DNA of 64,000 bases from Drosophila pseudoobscura (GCF_009870125.1 NC_046683.1:52591869-52655868); one strand, 5' to 3'; counted from the first letter of the stretch, positions 36,580 to 47,391 are shown. The notes: generated from the letters alone by a model not told the origin. Made by a program: numbers and translations.

Positions 36580-38083
36580 ATGGTGGCCCCGTCGAAGCTC
36601 AGTCAAGTTTTTAGCTACCAAAACTGGGTGCATGCCATCTCCGGTGCTGCCGTAAGTGCATAAATATTTGCCGGTTAAAGGTCAAATCACGCTAATTACC
36701 ATACCAACATCTCTTTGTAAATAGGGTGGCTGCATAGCCATGAGCACCTTCTACCCACTGGACACGGTGCGTTCCCGCCTGCAACGTAAGTCTGAGGCAC
36801 TGACCGAGTCTCGCAACCAATCTCAATGGCCAAGATAAGCCATAACAGACCCACACACATAGATAATAAGTATTATTATTAGGAGAGTTCAAACTCCAGC
36901 GAGACCCACTAATCAATTTCCCCCCGCTAATCCAATTTCGTGGTTTGTGTATCGATGAGATATGATGGTCATGGTCTGCTTTCGAACCATATCGATGGGT
37001 CCCGTCCCAGTGATATGCGCTTCTTAAGTGTGTACCATCCATTCCATTTGGCATAGAATATAATGAGCGTGGGCATTGTGCTGCTAAATTGAATAGTATA
37101 GGGTTAACGTCAATAACCTTTCTCGAAATTAGGTACGGTAATTATCATATTACGGTCCAAGGTTCAGTTGGTAGCTTTACTTTCTATATTTGTGACCCAT
37201 TAAATTAGCGGAGAATCAGAAGCTAAAGTTCTGTGGCCACAATATTAATGCTTCCCTTTGTCTAATTTCAGTGGAGGAGGCTGGTGAGGTGCGCAGCACC
37301 ATGCAGATGCTCAAGGAGATCGTTCTGGGCGAGGGTTTCCAGTCACTCTACCGCGGACTGGGTCCAGTTCTCCAGAGCCTGTGCATTTCGAACTTTGTTT
37401 ATTTCTACACATTCCATGCCCTCAAGGCGCTGGCCTCGAATGGAAAAGCATCGCAGCAAAGCGCACTGAAGGATCTGCTGCTTGGCTGCATCGCTGGCGT
37501 GATCAATGTCCTTACAACCACTCCCTTCTGGGTGGTCAACACGCGACTGCGCATGCGCAACGTGGCCGGGACCTCTGATGAGGTCAACAAGCACTACAAG
37601 AGTCTCGTGGAGGGTCTCAAGTATGTGGCCAAGACAGAGGGTCTCGCCGGCCTGTGGTCGGGAACGATCCCCTCGCTGATGCTCGTCTCGAATCCTGCGC
37701 TGCAGTTCATGATGTACGAGCTGTTAAAACGGAACATCATGACTTTCACCGGTGGACAGGTAGGCAGCCTGGGCTTCTTCTTCATCGGGGCTATTGCCAA
37801 GGCCTTTGCCACGGTGCTGACCTATCCCCTGCAGTTGGTGCAGACCAAGCTGCGTCATCGCAGCAAGGAGGCTACAGCCGCGCCCTCAACGTCCCGACAG
37901 GCGGGCCAAAGCGAGAGCACTCTGGAGATGATGATCAGTATATTGCAGCACACAGGAGTTCGAGGTCTGTTCCGTGGCCTGGAGGCCAAGATTCTCCACA
38001 CCGTGCTCACTGCCGCGCTCATGTTCATGGCGTACGAGAAGATAGCCAGCACAGTCGGCCTGCTGCTCAAACGGAATGCATAG
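36580..38083 (+). CDS. Pmp34: peroxisomal membrane carrier PMP34 (SLC25A17)
   Basis: Exons 36580-36651, 36725-36785 and 37272-38083; introns 73 and 486 bp; 314 residues. Three mitochondrial-carrier signature motifs are present, one per repeat: YPLDTVRSRLQ, TPFWVVNTRLRM and YPLQLVQTKLRH, each opening a pair of transmembrane helices. The N-terminal HAISGAAGG segment and the TPFWVVNTRLR variant are characteristic of PMP34 rather than of mitochondrial members. It exchanges CoA, FAD and NAD+ for nucleotides across the peroxisome membrane. The 5' flank (36170-36579) carries no other gene. It converges with the THUMPD1-like gene, with 135 bp between stops. Confidence 0.9.
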
Positions 38084-38217
38084 AGGACGCTCTAGTCTAC
38101 ATAATTTTACTCACACATGACTTAGATACGGATATGGCCAGCATACACTCCAAAGTTAGCCGTTAAGCGTTGATGGATTAAAGAAAGAACAAATTTATCG
38201 AGGAACTTCTATAAAAT

Positions 38218-38223
38218 TTTATT
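38218..38223 (-). terminator. poly(A) signal overlapping the THUMPD1-like stop codon
   Basis: Minus strand GAATAAAATT: the TAA stop (38219-38221) lies inside AATAAA. If used, the 3' UTR would be only about 15-25 nt. Confidence 0.45.
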
Positions 38224-39184
38224 CATTCTGCACAGCAGGAGAGGCGGCGGAAGCTTTGTCAGTCTCATCGGTGGGTCTGTCCTTGTCTGACTCCTCGGCT
38301 GCATCCTCATCATTGGGCTTTGCTTCTTCCACAGACTTCTCTTCAGCCTTGGTTTCGGCGTCACCATTCGATTTCTTTTCGCTCGGATTGGCCAGCTCGA
38401 CCAGGTTGTACTTCTTGGACTCCAAGTAGTTATCGATCACGCTGAGTAGGCACCAGCCGCGGAGTACTTCTACAATAATGGATTTCTTGGCTTGCTTCAG
38501 GTCCACTTTGTTGCCCGCGTTCTTGGAGTTGACCAAATCAGCCAGGTCGAGTATTATCTGATCACGCTTGATCTGCTGATTGTAGCGATGGTTGAATATA
38601 ATGCCATAACTGGTGGGCTCCTTCAGGAAATGCTTATCAAAGAGCGGCCCGGCAGCGGCGATTATGTCCGGCATATTGGCGCGGCAAACGGCCTCAATTG
38701 GGACCAGGCGCAGGACAAAGCGCGACATCGACTTGCCAGTGGTGGTTATATCGTCGACAATGTGTTTGCCCAGCCCAACCGGATCGTCCAGAAGAGTGCG
38801 TATGAAGATACAGTTGGTGGTGCCGGTTTCCACGTTTTGGAAGCGCACCTTGCGCTGCGTGAGAGTCTCGCGGCATTTGGCAGCGGCCGCTTCCAAGTCG
38901 TCATCGTCGTCGTTGGTCGATCCAGAACCCTTTCCAGTCTCGCCAGCGGACTGCTTCTTTTCTGTCTCTTTCGGCTGTTCAGGGCCGTACAGAATGTCAG
39001 CGTAATGGTTCAGCAAGTTGTAGCATTCCCGCACGCAGCCCTTTTCGTTGATGTTGCAAGTGGCGAAAAAACCGCGCTGGCCGACCTGGAGCACTTGCTT
39101 GTTGCTCTGGAAGTACTTTTTCTTATTTTTCTGGTGGAACTTGCTGTGACTCGTCATTTTGGATTTTTTATTTGCCGGCTCCAT
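38219..39184 (-). CDS. THUMP-domain tRNA acetylation adaptor (THUMPD1/Tan1 type)
   Basis: Single exon, 321 residues. I start at the in-frame ATG at 39184 (MEPANKKSK); the frame extends upstream only through a GTG. A lysine-rich N-terminus leads into GQRGFFATC, the conserved THUMPD1 start, with a Cys pair. The THUMP domain follows at about residues 140-260 (TRFVLRLVPIEA, SYGIIFNHRYNQ, VDLKQAKKSIIVEV) and the tail is acidic. THUMPD1/Tan1 binds tRNA and helps the NAT10 acetyltransferase make ac4C12 in tRNA-Ser/Leu. The D. melanogaster homologue is probably CG15014, which I recall as a neighbour of dyl. It is divergent from the KDM8-like gene. The TAA stop is part of an AATAAA hexamer. Confidence 0.85.
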   Translation of the reverse strand: MEPANKKSKMTSHSKFHQKNKKKYFQSNKQVLQVGQRGFFATCNINEKGCVRECYNLLNHYADILYGPEQPKETEKKQSAGETGKGSGSTNDDDDDLEAAAAKCRETLTQRKVRFQNVETGTTNCIFIRTLLDDPVGLGKHIVDDITTTGKSMSRFVLRLVPIEAVCRANMPDIIAAAGPLFDKHFLKEPTSYGIIFNHRYNQQIKRDQIILDLADLVNSKNAGNKVDLKQAKKSIIVEVLRGWCLLSVIDNYLESKKYNLVELANPSEKKSNGDAETKAEEKSVEEAKPNDEDAAEESDKDRPTDETDKASAASPAVQNE

Positions 39185-39225
39185 CAAAAAAAGCACAATT
39201 TACCGGTTTAATGTGATTTGATTTT

Positions 39226-39235
39226 AATGTGACCG
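39226..39235 (-). promoter_or_regulatory. Motif 1 variant between the THUMPD1-like and KDM8-like genes
   Basis: Minus strand CGGTCACATT, identical to the IntS7 variant and 42 bp upstream of the THUMPD1-like ATG. No extended repeat is visible around it. Confidence 0.5.
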
Positions 39236-39480
39236 AGGAAATGTCAAATTATCAGTGCTGTTAAGATTGTTTATTTACTTAAATATTTAGAGTCTTGTTT
39301 ATAAACCAGTAGTAAACGGCAATAAATCTGTGTTAGTTTGGTGGTTCATTCATAACCAGCAAGAGCATATACAGAGCCTTTCTACCTCTTACTCTCGCTA
39401 CATGCTTTCACATAATGTTCTTATGGAATGTAGTGGAATACGACCATTAAGATTGTTAAAATCGAGCACTGTCCAACACT

Positions 39481-40726
39481 ATGGAAGCATCGCTCTTGGA
39501 GCTGTTTCCGCGCTTTGTCGACTTAAAAGATCTGCTTCAAAATGAAGTTGAAGCTCGTTATATACTCAAAAAAGCAACGGACTTCTTGGAGAGGATTAAG
39601 TCCAAAGGTACCGCTGATGAGGATGAGGAAATTCGATATCTGGTATGCGCCCTGGTGGACAGAAACTGGGAGCGCATACACACCGGCCATTTCAGCAATG
39701 TTCCTCTGACGATACGGAAAATCTATGCTATTGCATGTTTCTTTAAGGTGAGACGTGTTTTCGACTTTACTTGTTGACTAATGTCGTAATTTTTAGATAT
39801 TCTTCCTACTTATGGAAAGCTCAAATTCAAGGCAAAAGGAACAGTGCAGTGGGATACTGGACGAAGCCCAGCTGCTCGGCTGCACAGATGACTGGAGCGA
39901 CCTGAAAGCAGCCCTAATGGATTACTTGGATAAAGGGCAAGAGGAGCCCACAGAGCCATTACCCATTTTGCCGGCTGTGCTGAGAGTTTTGAGCCCCTGT
40001 GATATACCTCAGCTAGATGCTCCTGGATTGAATGAGTTTAAAACGAAATGTTTCCAGCCGCAGCAGCCCACGCTTCTGCTGAACACCATTAAGCACTGGC
40101 CAGCAGTGGACAAGTGGCGGGACTTGAACTACCTCCTCAATGTGGCGGGCAATCGCACAGTTCCCATAGAGATTGGCTCCAACTATGCCAGCGACGAGTG
40201 GTCGCAGCAGCTAGTCAAAATAAGCGACTTTCTGCGTAGGCAATTTGTTGTAGACCAATGTGGAGACGGACGTCGGGAAATTGAGTATCTTGCCCAGCAC
40301 GAGCTCTTTGCCCAGATACCAGCACTGAAAGCCGATATCTGTGTGCCCGATTATTGCACTGTGAGCGGTGCGGAGGTGACGGCAGCAGCTGTGGACATCA
40401 AGGCCTGGCTGGGACCAGCCGGAACCATATCACCCATGCACTATGATCCCAAGCACAATTTACTCTGCCAGGTGTTTGGATCCAAGAAGATTATACTGGC
40501 AGCCCCCAAAGACACGGATAATCTGTATCCGCACGAAAGCGAATTTCTCGGCAACACATCGCAAATAAATGCCGCGGAGCTAGACTTCAAGACGTATCCC
40601 CTACTGGAGAGGGTGCGCTTCTATAAACTGCTTCTTCAGCCAGGCGACTGCTTGTATATGCCACCCAAATGGTGGCACTATGTGCGTGCGGAAACGCCAA
40701 GTTTCTCTGTCAGTTTCTGGTGGTAG
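39481..40726 (+). CDS. JmjC-domain oxygenase, KDM8/JMJD5 type
   Basis: Exons 39481-39747 and 39797-40726, intron 49 bp, phase 0; 398 residues. The N-terminal helical part precedes a C-terminal JmjC domain. Iron-binding residues are visible as H304-x-D306 (SPMHYDPKHN) and H383 (KWWHYV). The chain ends SFSVSFWW, the JMJD5 type of ending. KDM8/JMJD5 is a 2-oxoglutarate dioxygenase reported as an arginyl C-3 hydroxylase and linked to histone-tail processing; the substrate in this organism is unknown. AATAAA at 40829-40834 is a likely poly(A) signal. It shares a short divergent promoter with the THUMPD1-like gene. The melanogaster homologue is probably CG13902. Confidence 0.85.
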
Positions 40727-41284
40727 TTGACCTCACTATGGCATTCTTTTGTATTATCTTATGTTACACATCTGTTTCTTTATCTACTTGTATGGATGAA
40801 ATGCGATAATCAGATCGGCTTGTCAGTAAATAAACAGGTTGCCCCTGACGTCATTGTATTCGAATGATGTAGACTATCAGCTGGCTGGCGCTGAAATCAT
40901 GAATCATCAATTCAATCGAACGGGATCAGAAGTACACGTTTTATGGTTGTTCTTTTATTAGCCACGGTTCATGTGATTAGTGTGATTTCCTGTGGCAAAA
41001 CAAAACTTAAGATATACAAGTTAATGCATCGAGTAGAAAGCAAAAATTTTCAGGCATACAGAACATAAAGAATTCGCAACACGCATCAATAAACCTTTAT
41101 CAATGGGTGCGGTGTGGTTTATATATATATGAGAATTAACATTAAAATGTGTGCCTTTTCGATTTCTAATCGTTAATAATCTTTTGTTAAATGTGTGTTT
41201 TTGCTGTCGCTGTGCCCCACCGCCGTTTATAAGTCTTATCGGTATTAAAGTATTGGGCTCGGGTGCCCCCGCCTTGCCGAGTGC

Positions 41285-42359
41285 TCAATCATCCTTGCTG
41301 CCAGTGGCGGTTCCACCACCGATGGTGATGCGCTTCTCCAGCTTGCTGTACTCCTCGGTCAGGCGGTCGTATTCACGGTTGATGCTCTCGGCCTGCGACT
41401 TGACAGCCTCCTTGTCCTTCTTCTCGCGGTTCAATTCGGAAGTCAGCTCCTGGACGCGCTCGCGCAGCTTGTTGAGCTGTAAGACGATTGTTGTCAAGTT
41501 GAGTGTTTGTTGTGTGTTTGTGTTTGGGTGGGGATTTGTGGGGAATGTCTGGGTGTGGCTAAGGATACTTAGGATACTCTGGCCGTGAGTCCTTGCACAC
41601 GTCTCCGTAGGCTGGACAACTGTTTAAAGAGTTTACAAGAGTTTATGTACTTTCGAGTCGCTTTTCGAGGCGTGCAGGGCCCAACTTTTGTGTGTGGGAG
41701 TACTGTCAGTGGGTAGCATTGCCATTTATTACAGCTGGTAGTAGCCAAAGAAACTCCAAAGTTATAGGTGTTAGGTTTTTTTGTCCAAGCTCTCTAAACA
41801 TGCCAGACCTGGAGGGGGACGGTGCAAGATGCCGACCAAAAAGTAAACAACTTACCTCATTCAGTGTGGTGTCCTCACCAGCCTCCTTAGCCTTCTCGGT
41901 CTTCTTATCCTCCATCAGGGAACGAGCCGCAGCCGTGGCGCTCTGGGCCTGCTTCATCGAGGCCTCGCTCTGGGCCAACAGATTGGCCTGGGCTGACACC
42001 AGTGTAACCAAGCGGCGGATGACCAGAACCAGGAAAATCGCAAAGCCAGAGATGTAAAAGTTGCGCTGGGCACGGAATAGACGCATGCTGTGCTGCATCT
42101 CCACGTTCAGGTGCACCTCGCCGGACTGCTCATGATTCGAATACTTGCGCATCTCACGAATGGCCTCCAGCAAGAACAAGACCAACACACCCATAATTAA
42201 GAAGAAGTAGATGTGCGCCTGCTGTGCAAGCAAGGCCAGGAATTTGGACTTGAAGAAGCGATTCCATCTGTAGGGGCTGGCCACGGGCAGCACCAGTAGC
42301 AAAACCAATGCAATCTCTGCATAGAGAAAGCCGGCGATCAAAGTCCAGACCAAACTCAT
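41285..42359 (-). CDS. BAP31 endoplasmic reticulum membrane chaperone
   Basis: Exons 41856-42359 and 41285-41476, intron 379 bp, phase 0; 231 residues. Three transmembrane helices lie in the first half (about 1-25, 45-65, 100-125). A long charged coiled coil follows (about 160-220, LNKLRERVQELTSELNREK). The C-terminus is GSKDD, with lysine at -3, a partial ER-retrieval signal where mammalian BAP31 has KKEE. The family escorts membrane proteins out of the ER and takes part in ER quality control and apoptosis. Reading through the donor would give an alternative C-terminus ending at 41706, which I regard as intron. A minus-strand AATAAA at 40953-40958 gives a roughly 330-nt 3' UTR. The melanogaster homologue is probably CG13887. 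Confidence 0.9.
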
Positions 42360-43219
42360 TTTTTCTTAATGCAAATTTCTGGACACGACAAAGTTAAACT
42401 TTAGAACTGGTCGGTTTCGATGATTTCGATTTTTCGAGTACGTCTGCAAAAAAATTTTCCTTAGATTATTGTCCAATATGCACGCTCCGCGAGCGTTCTT
42501 TGTGTGCGGCTATTTTTAAACGACAGACGGAGTACCGAGCGGGGACTTACTTTAAATAGCAACAAATAAAATATATCGCAGTGATGAAATATGTATTTTT
42601 AATGCTGTCACTTCAGCGGCCACGTCAACTCTGCTTTTTGTGTATAAAAATGCCTCTATGTGGGGCAAAAAAGGCTACTTTTAGCGGGATTGTGATTCTG
42701 CTCACAAAATCGCCAAATTAAAATTTAAAAATCAAATTCAACCAAATTCAACCAAATTCATTATGAAAATGATTATCTTTATTAATTCAAGGTTCATACA
42801 TTCATATATTTCTCCACCTCACACTGCCTTCTTTTCCCATAAGGTCTCCGTCTGGTCTCAAGCCTAGTGGAATGCAACCATAGGAAAATACCCGCCAATT
42901 TAAATAAAAAGCCAACAAGTCAATGAGTCACATATGGCCAAAAATCGACAAGTGTGGCAACCGTGACTGTATTATTATATTTAATTGAGATTTTAATTTA
43001 ATTTAAATAATATGTTTATTTTGTATTATTCACTGGAGAAGCAAACTACATACAATTGTAAAGTTTTCGTTGCCAACTTTGACAACCCTGGCCCTGGTGA
43101 CAGCTGGGTTGCCAGGGGCAAATGTGCTTTTAACTTTGCGCCATCGATCAAATTTACTTGTATCATTTTTATTATATTCGTAGTCACAAACAATAGCAAC
43201 GCATCTGCTCACTGCAAAG
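42360..43219. other. intergenic between BAP31 and DPCD
   Basis: Divergent promoter region with AT-rich DNA, three tandem AAATTCAACC-like units near 42733-42760 and GTATTTTT (Motif 6-like) near 42592. No gene recognised. A short frame at 43012-43260 overlaps the DPCD start and is not supported. Confidence 0.4.
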
Positions 43220-43888
43220 ATGTCTTACCAGAATTGGCTAAACTACTTGACGTCGGCTGAGAAGAACTCGATGATCAGCGGCCGACTGCGCAAGGTGCTC
43301 TACAAGTTTCCAGACGGCCAACAAATGGCCGAGGACTACAATTTAGACACCGGCGTCGTGCTGCGTCGAGCCTGGCGCAAGTGCAAGCAACTGATGGGAC
43401 AGCCCGAGTGGGAAATTGAGTTGGGCGAGGAGCCCCGCCAGCTGAATTGGTCTGGCAACACAACCAACGGAGCAGGAGGAGGAGATGCAGCTAACACGCC
43501 TGATGACGACTTCATGCTGCGCGAGAGCAACACCGCCCCCCTGCTGACAAAGCGGGTGACCAAGAAGAACATCGAATGGCGCATCCGCAACATGCCCTAT
43601 CCCCTGAATGTGTACAATGTCAGCGCTAGCCCCGAGCAGCACTCAATTATTGTACGCACTACCAATAAGAAGTACTACAAGGTGATTCCAGTACCTGAAT
43701 TGGACCGCTGTGGCACTTCACCTGCACAGTCCAACATCTCTGTGCATCATCAGTTCAATACACTGATCATCACGTACCTGAAACCACCTATTCTTTGCGA
43801 GATGGAGGCCCAGGTGCTGCTTCTGCTGAAGGACGTGGAGACTGAGACGGACATGGATGACCTGTTAAAGGGATTGATGGCCAAATAA
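43220..43888 (+). CDS. DPCD family protein
   Basis: Intronless, 222 residues, the usual family length. It opens SYQNWLNYL and has the family's conserved blocks GRLRKVLYKFPDG, VLRRAWRK, EWEIELGEE, TKKNIEWRIRNMPYPLNVY and YFKVIPV-type KYYKVIPVPEL. DPCD (deleted in primary ciliary dyskinesia) interacts with RuvBL1/2 and is needed for motile cilia in vertebrates. In flies this suggests a role in sperm or sensory cilia, or in R2TP assembly of dynein. The TAA stop sits inside AATAAA (43884-43889), so a very short 3' UTR is possible. The gene converges on the NRBF2-like gene, with 56 bp between stops. The melanogaster homologue is probably CG13901. Confidence 0.88.
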   Translation: MSYQNWLNYLTSAEKNSMISGRLRKVLYKFPDGQQMAEDYNLDTGVVLRRAWRKCKQLMGQPEWEIELGEEPRQLNWSGNTTNGAGGGDAANTPDDDFMLRESNTAPLLTKRVTKKNIEWRIRNMPYPLNVYNVSASPEQHSIIVRTTNKKYYKVIPVPELDRCGTSPAQSNISVHHQFNTLIITYLKPPILCEMEAQVLLLLKDVETETDMDDLLKGLMAK

Positions 43889-43889
43889 A
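43884..43889 (+). terminator. poly(A) signal overlapping the DPCD stop codon
   Basis: CCAAATAAAAG: the TAA stop at 43886-43888 is part of AATAAA. An alternative ATTAAA lies at about 43908. Confidence 0.45.
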
Positions 43890-43944
43890 AGCTCTAGCAT
43901 GTAGTAAATTAAAAATTAATACTATTTTAATCACAAAATTGAAT

Positions 43945-44635
43945 CTATTTCTGAAAACTCTCGGCCATGCCGGCGTAACTGGCCAACGATGGAGCCGAGG
44001 AGCTGCTAAACATGCTGTAGTCGAACGAGGGCAGCTCTAGGGGTGCCAATGAGGGCATATCCAGATCCTCGGATCGCTCAAGACTGCTCCGACACTGATC
44101 TTCAAGTCCGGATCCCTGGGGGTCACTCCTGGACAACATGTCTGTGTGGGGCTCACAATCTCCGGTTGAAGATTTTGTTGTTACCGTTGAAGTGAACTTG
44201 GCATCGAATTCCTGCACTGTCCTGTCAATAGCCTTTGCCACCGATTGGGCGGAAGACGAGCCGCCGCCGCTGTTTTCCTGCCGCAGAGGCAGCATTGGGC
44301 TGGCCTCTTTTAGTGGCACAAAATCCTTGACTTTAGTCAGCCCGTGCTGCGTTTTCCGCATTTCAATCTGCCGCAGTTTCCGTTGAAAGTCGAGGGTCAG
44401 GGTATCAAGCACTTCCTTCGATTTGGGCAGGGCGACTCTCTTATGAGCGTCCTGCATGTAGATTAGCGACGTTTCCAAAGCCTTTATAGCGTCTTCATAG
44501 CGATGATTTCGCATAAAGCGCTCGGAGCGCCGTTCATGAAAATGCGCCTATAAAACGGGTAGTCAAGTTGATTGAGTTTTTGTATAGATTAAAATTTCTT
44601 TTATCAATTACCAAATTCAGCGGTGCACAATCCAT
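43945..44635 (-). CDS. NRBF2-like autophagy PI3K subunit (Atg38 type)
   Basis: Exons 44612-44635 and 43945-44547, intron 64 bp, phase 0; 208 residues. Exon 1 encodes just MDCAPLNL. The junction PLNLAH matches the human NRBF2 N-terminus (PLNLAHQQSRRADRLL), which strongly supports this tiny exon. Residues 5-80 form an MIT domain with the motif RSERFMRNHRYEDAIKALE. The rest is low-complexity and short compared with human NRBF2 (287). NRBF2/Atg38 joins the Atg14-containing Vps34 complex I and tunes autophagosome formation. A perfect Motif 1 and a DRE lie 29-52 bp upstream of the ATG inside repeat R4. Confidence in the family is good; fly function is inferred. Confidence 0.78.
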
Positions 44636-44663
44636 GTTTTCTCTTTTGTTTATGTTTTTTTTC

Positions 44664-44687
44664 AGTGTGACCGCGGATTTATCGATA
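44664..44687 (-). promoter_or_regulatory. Motif 1 plus DRE core promoter of the NRBF2-like gene
   Basis: Perfect CGGTCACACT on the minus strand (44664-44673) and TATCGATA (44680-44687), seven bp apart, 29-52 bp upstream of the ATG. TATACCG strings follow further upstream. All lie inside repeat R4. Confidence 0.65.
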
Positions 44688-44905
44688 AGGTATACGGTCT
44701 CACACTCAGAAATATACCTAAATATACCGTCTCATTTGAAAAAAATATACCGTAAATACACTAACGAATTTAAGTTATATTTTACATATTCCTCGTTTTT
44801 GATATTCCGTCGAATATTACTAGCTATATAGAACATTTAGCCATGCCCACATAATTTTATACGATTGATGAATCAATTTCCTATTTGATTGGCCTATTCG
44901 AAATT
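44664..44905. repeat. dispersed repeat copy R4
   Basis: Matches the left arms of R1 and R2 for about 200 bp in the same orientation: GTGACCGCGGATTT, ATATACCGTAAATA, TTACATATTCCTCG, GATATTCCG, TTACTAGCTATATAGAACA and GCCCACATAATTTTAT. It abuts the NRBF2-like start. The second arm is not evident. Confidence 0.7.
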
Positions 44906-45996
44906 TCATTTAATAATCTTAAGTCTTAATAATATACTAATCACTAACATCACTATCGTCACTAACGATGTCGCTAGGATTTTTTAACAGCATTTCAGTG
45001 TTCGGTTCAAAATTCTCGCAACCGTTGTTCTTCCTTAGACCTTGTCTCACATATAAAAGATTTGAAACATTTATATTCTTAAATCTATTTCTTGTATTTG
45101 TTTTTATTAAAAGGCAACCTTTAATTGTATACTCAACTCGATCAAAAATGACTGTGCTCTTTGGGAAAATGCATATTTTTCAGTTCTTTCTAATTTTGAC
45201 ACTCCGAGGCTTACATTAATGCCCAAATTCATTTTTTGGAATTCTACGAAATGAACATTGCTGCTTGGATCTAGTAAATTGAAGTCAGTATTCCTTTTAT
45301 ATAAGTCTTTCAAATAACAGCTTAATATTACTTTTAAGTTTCAGACATATGTATTTTTATATGTTTTGGGTGTTTCAGCTTTGCTAGACTAAAAAATGAT
45401 ATTAAATCTATTTATTATAGGCAAAATATAGTCTAGAAAGTAGAAATATAATTTGACTGAAACGCTTTTTAAATTTGAGAGAGTGTATTTATGTGACTTG
45501 TTCTATATAATTTATAAGTAATTATACGTGAACACCGGAATTGGTATCGGAGCCGATGAATGCCGCATGCTCTCTCTCTCTCTCATGCTGATCTCTCCGC
45601 GAACTATCTCCATTTTGCTCGCCCTTGTTAAGACGAATCACAGCCACTAGTTATGTTATAATACTACCTAACTCCACATAATGACCCATATTATTAGAAT
45701 TCTAAAATATTTTATCCGTTTCCATTTTACCAATACATCCATCTCACTCTCTTCTCACAACAACAGCAACCGTTATATGCTGCATGGTCAGGAGTGTGAG
45801 AAAGAAAGAGAAGGGAAGGGGTGAGTAGCCACTATAAATGGGGTCCAGGTAAATATGATAATTTTCTATAGCTGATCAAGAGTACATAATGTATGGGGTA
45901 GGTACTTCTAGGTGTCATACACATCCACATCCACCACAAAACTAATATATCCCTAAACTCTACGAGTATCGTATATAAGAATTTAATTTATTTCAC
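44906..45996. other. intergenic, 1.1 kb, no gene seen
   Basis: AT-rich, with a (TC)n run at about 45571-45585 and a GA-rich stretch near 45800. Contains no recognisable coding or RNA gene. Confidence 0.5.
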
Positions 45997-47278
45997 TCAA
46001 AGTGGTTTTCCGGCTGCCTGTTTACCTTCGGTAAGTGCAACTGAAGCATGTACAAAAACGGGCACGTTCGTTCCCTGGAAATAAAAAGTTTCGTAAATTT
46101 ATAGACACAAATTAAAAATGCGCAAGAATATATTCTCACCTGCATCTTGGCTGATCGAACAAAAGCCTTATTGGAGGTTACAGTAAAAATTTGCCGGGCC
46201 ATGCCAAAGCTAAAAATCTTCAGACTTCTCTCATTCACATTGGCAGTAAATCGTATGGTGGAGAACTCTTCGGGTATTTTTTCTACATCGGGATAGACTG
46301 TAATTCTTTTTAAGAAATCGGCGGCCCGTTCTCGTTCGCCGGGTCCGCCTACGATCGTCAAGATATTCTGAAAGGCATCGTAGGCTAGTTGGCAGCAGAC
46401 CAGCCGTTTTCCCTGAAGAATCTTCTCAAGCTGTGGCTTCAGGGGCGATGCTCGTTCCCGTTCGGCCTGTTCGGTGAGCAATGGTTCCTTGAACACCCAA
46501 TGGGAGTGGCCATTGGTGAGGGCGCTGACATATGCTAGCATGGTGGTGACATCCACATTCAGCTCATTGGACGCGGTTGCATATTGGTCCTCATCACTGT
46601 CGGGTGCCTCCAAGGATGCTGTCTGCACGCCCATTTCAAGCAGCTCTTCATGGAGCGAGTCTTCAATTTTGTTCGAAAAGTAAAAAACAATCTGAAATGG
46701 AATTTTTTGTATTCCACCATTTGATGATTATGCTATTCTTTACCTTGGGACGTTGGAACATGCAGAAATGTAGCATACTCGCTTCCAGATAATCCTCCGC
46801 CTGATCTATAACACTTCGTGCACCAATGCTGACACACCCCTTGGCTGCATCTTCCACGGATTTGGAATTTCTCGCTATTACTTTGACCCATTTCAGACCA
46901 TTATTGGCCACAATGTCAACGCGCAAGGGACTGTCTCGAGATTCCAGACGAAATACAGCGTTTATATCGACGACTCCTTGTTGCGTTTGCAGGGTTTTAA
47001 TGAGAAATTCATAGTAAACAAAGTTGCTGCTGGTTATATGGTGATCCCTCACTGATTGCGTGCTAATCACCTAAACGGAAACGTGTAATTTAGTGGATTG
47101 TTCGACGAGGAGAGTCGTCATTTCAAACCTTGTTCAAGAATTTAAGCTCCTGCTGTATTTTTCGCTGCACTTTCGAAACTCCGGGCAAGTCCTCGAAGTC
47201 AACTAAGGCCTGCTTCAGTTTTTCACCCAATACGACTTTCTTCTGTGCTTCCTCATACAGCTTTTCTTGTTCGTCCAT
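45997..47278 (-). CDS. C7orf25/UPF0415 family protein
   Basis: Four exons: 47129-47278, 46744-47070, 46140-46691 and 45997-46074, with introns of 58, 52 and 65 bp; 368 residues. It starts MDEQEKLYEE with a helical N-terminus. The conserved core follows (SSNFVYYEFLIKTL, FRLESRDSPLRVDIVANNGLKWVKVIARN, DQAEDYLEAS), then YVSALTNG, LVCCQLAYDAFQNILTIVGG and IRFTANVNERS. The family is widespread in animals and plants; I know of no established biochemical role. The last exon adds a 25-residue tail (VFVHASVALTEGK). A DRE lies 106 bp upstream of the ATG. All splice junctions keep frame. Confidence 0.8.
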
Positions 47279-47383
47279 TTCGACTGCAAGGTGGTTGAAT
47301 GAAAATTTTAATAATAGTACGAAATAATTGTTGTTAACTGCCAGCTGTTGACAGAGGTGTCAGCGATACATCGATGAGTGTCC

Positions 47384-47391
47384 TATCGATA
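47384..47391. promoter_or_regulatory. DRE (TATCGATA)
   Basis: Perfect DREF site 106 bp upstream of the C7orf25-like ATG; a second ATCGAT lies at about 47370. Confidence 0.55.

Noticed and set aside
41706-41855. Read-through C-terminus of BAP31
   Set aside because: A clear GTAAGT donor ends the exon, and the downstream exon supplies the conserved coiled coil in phase; the read-through peptide is not family-like.
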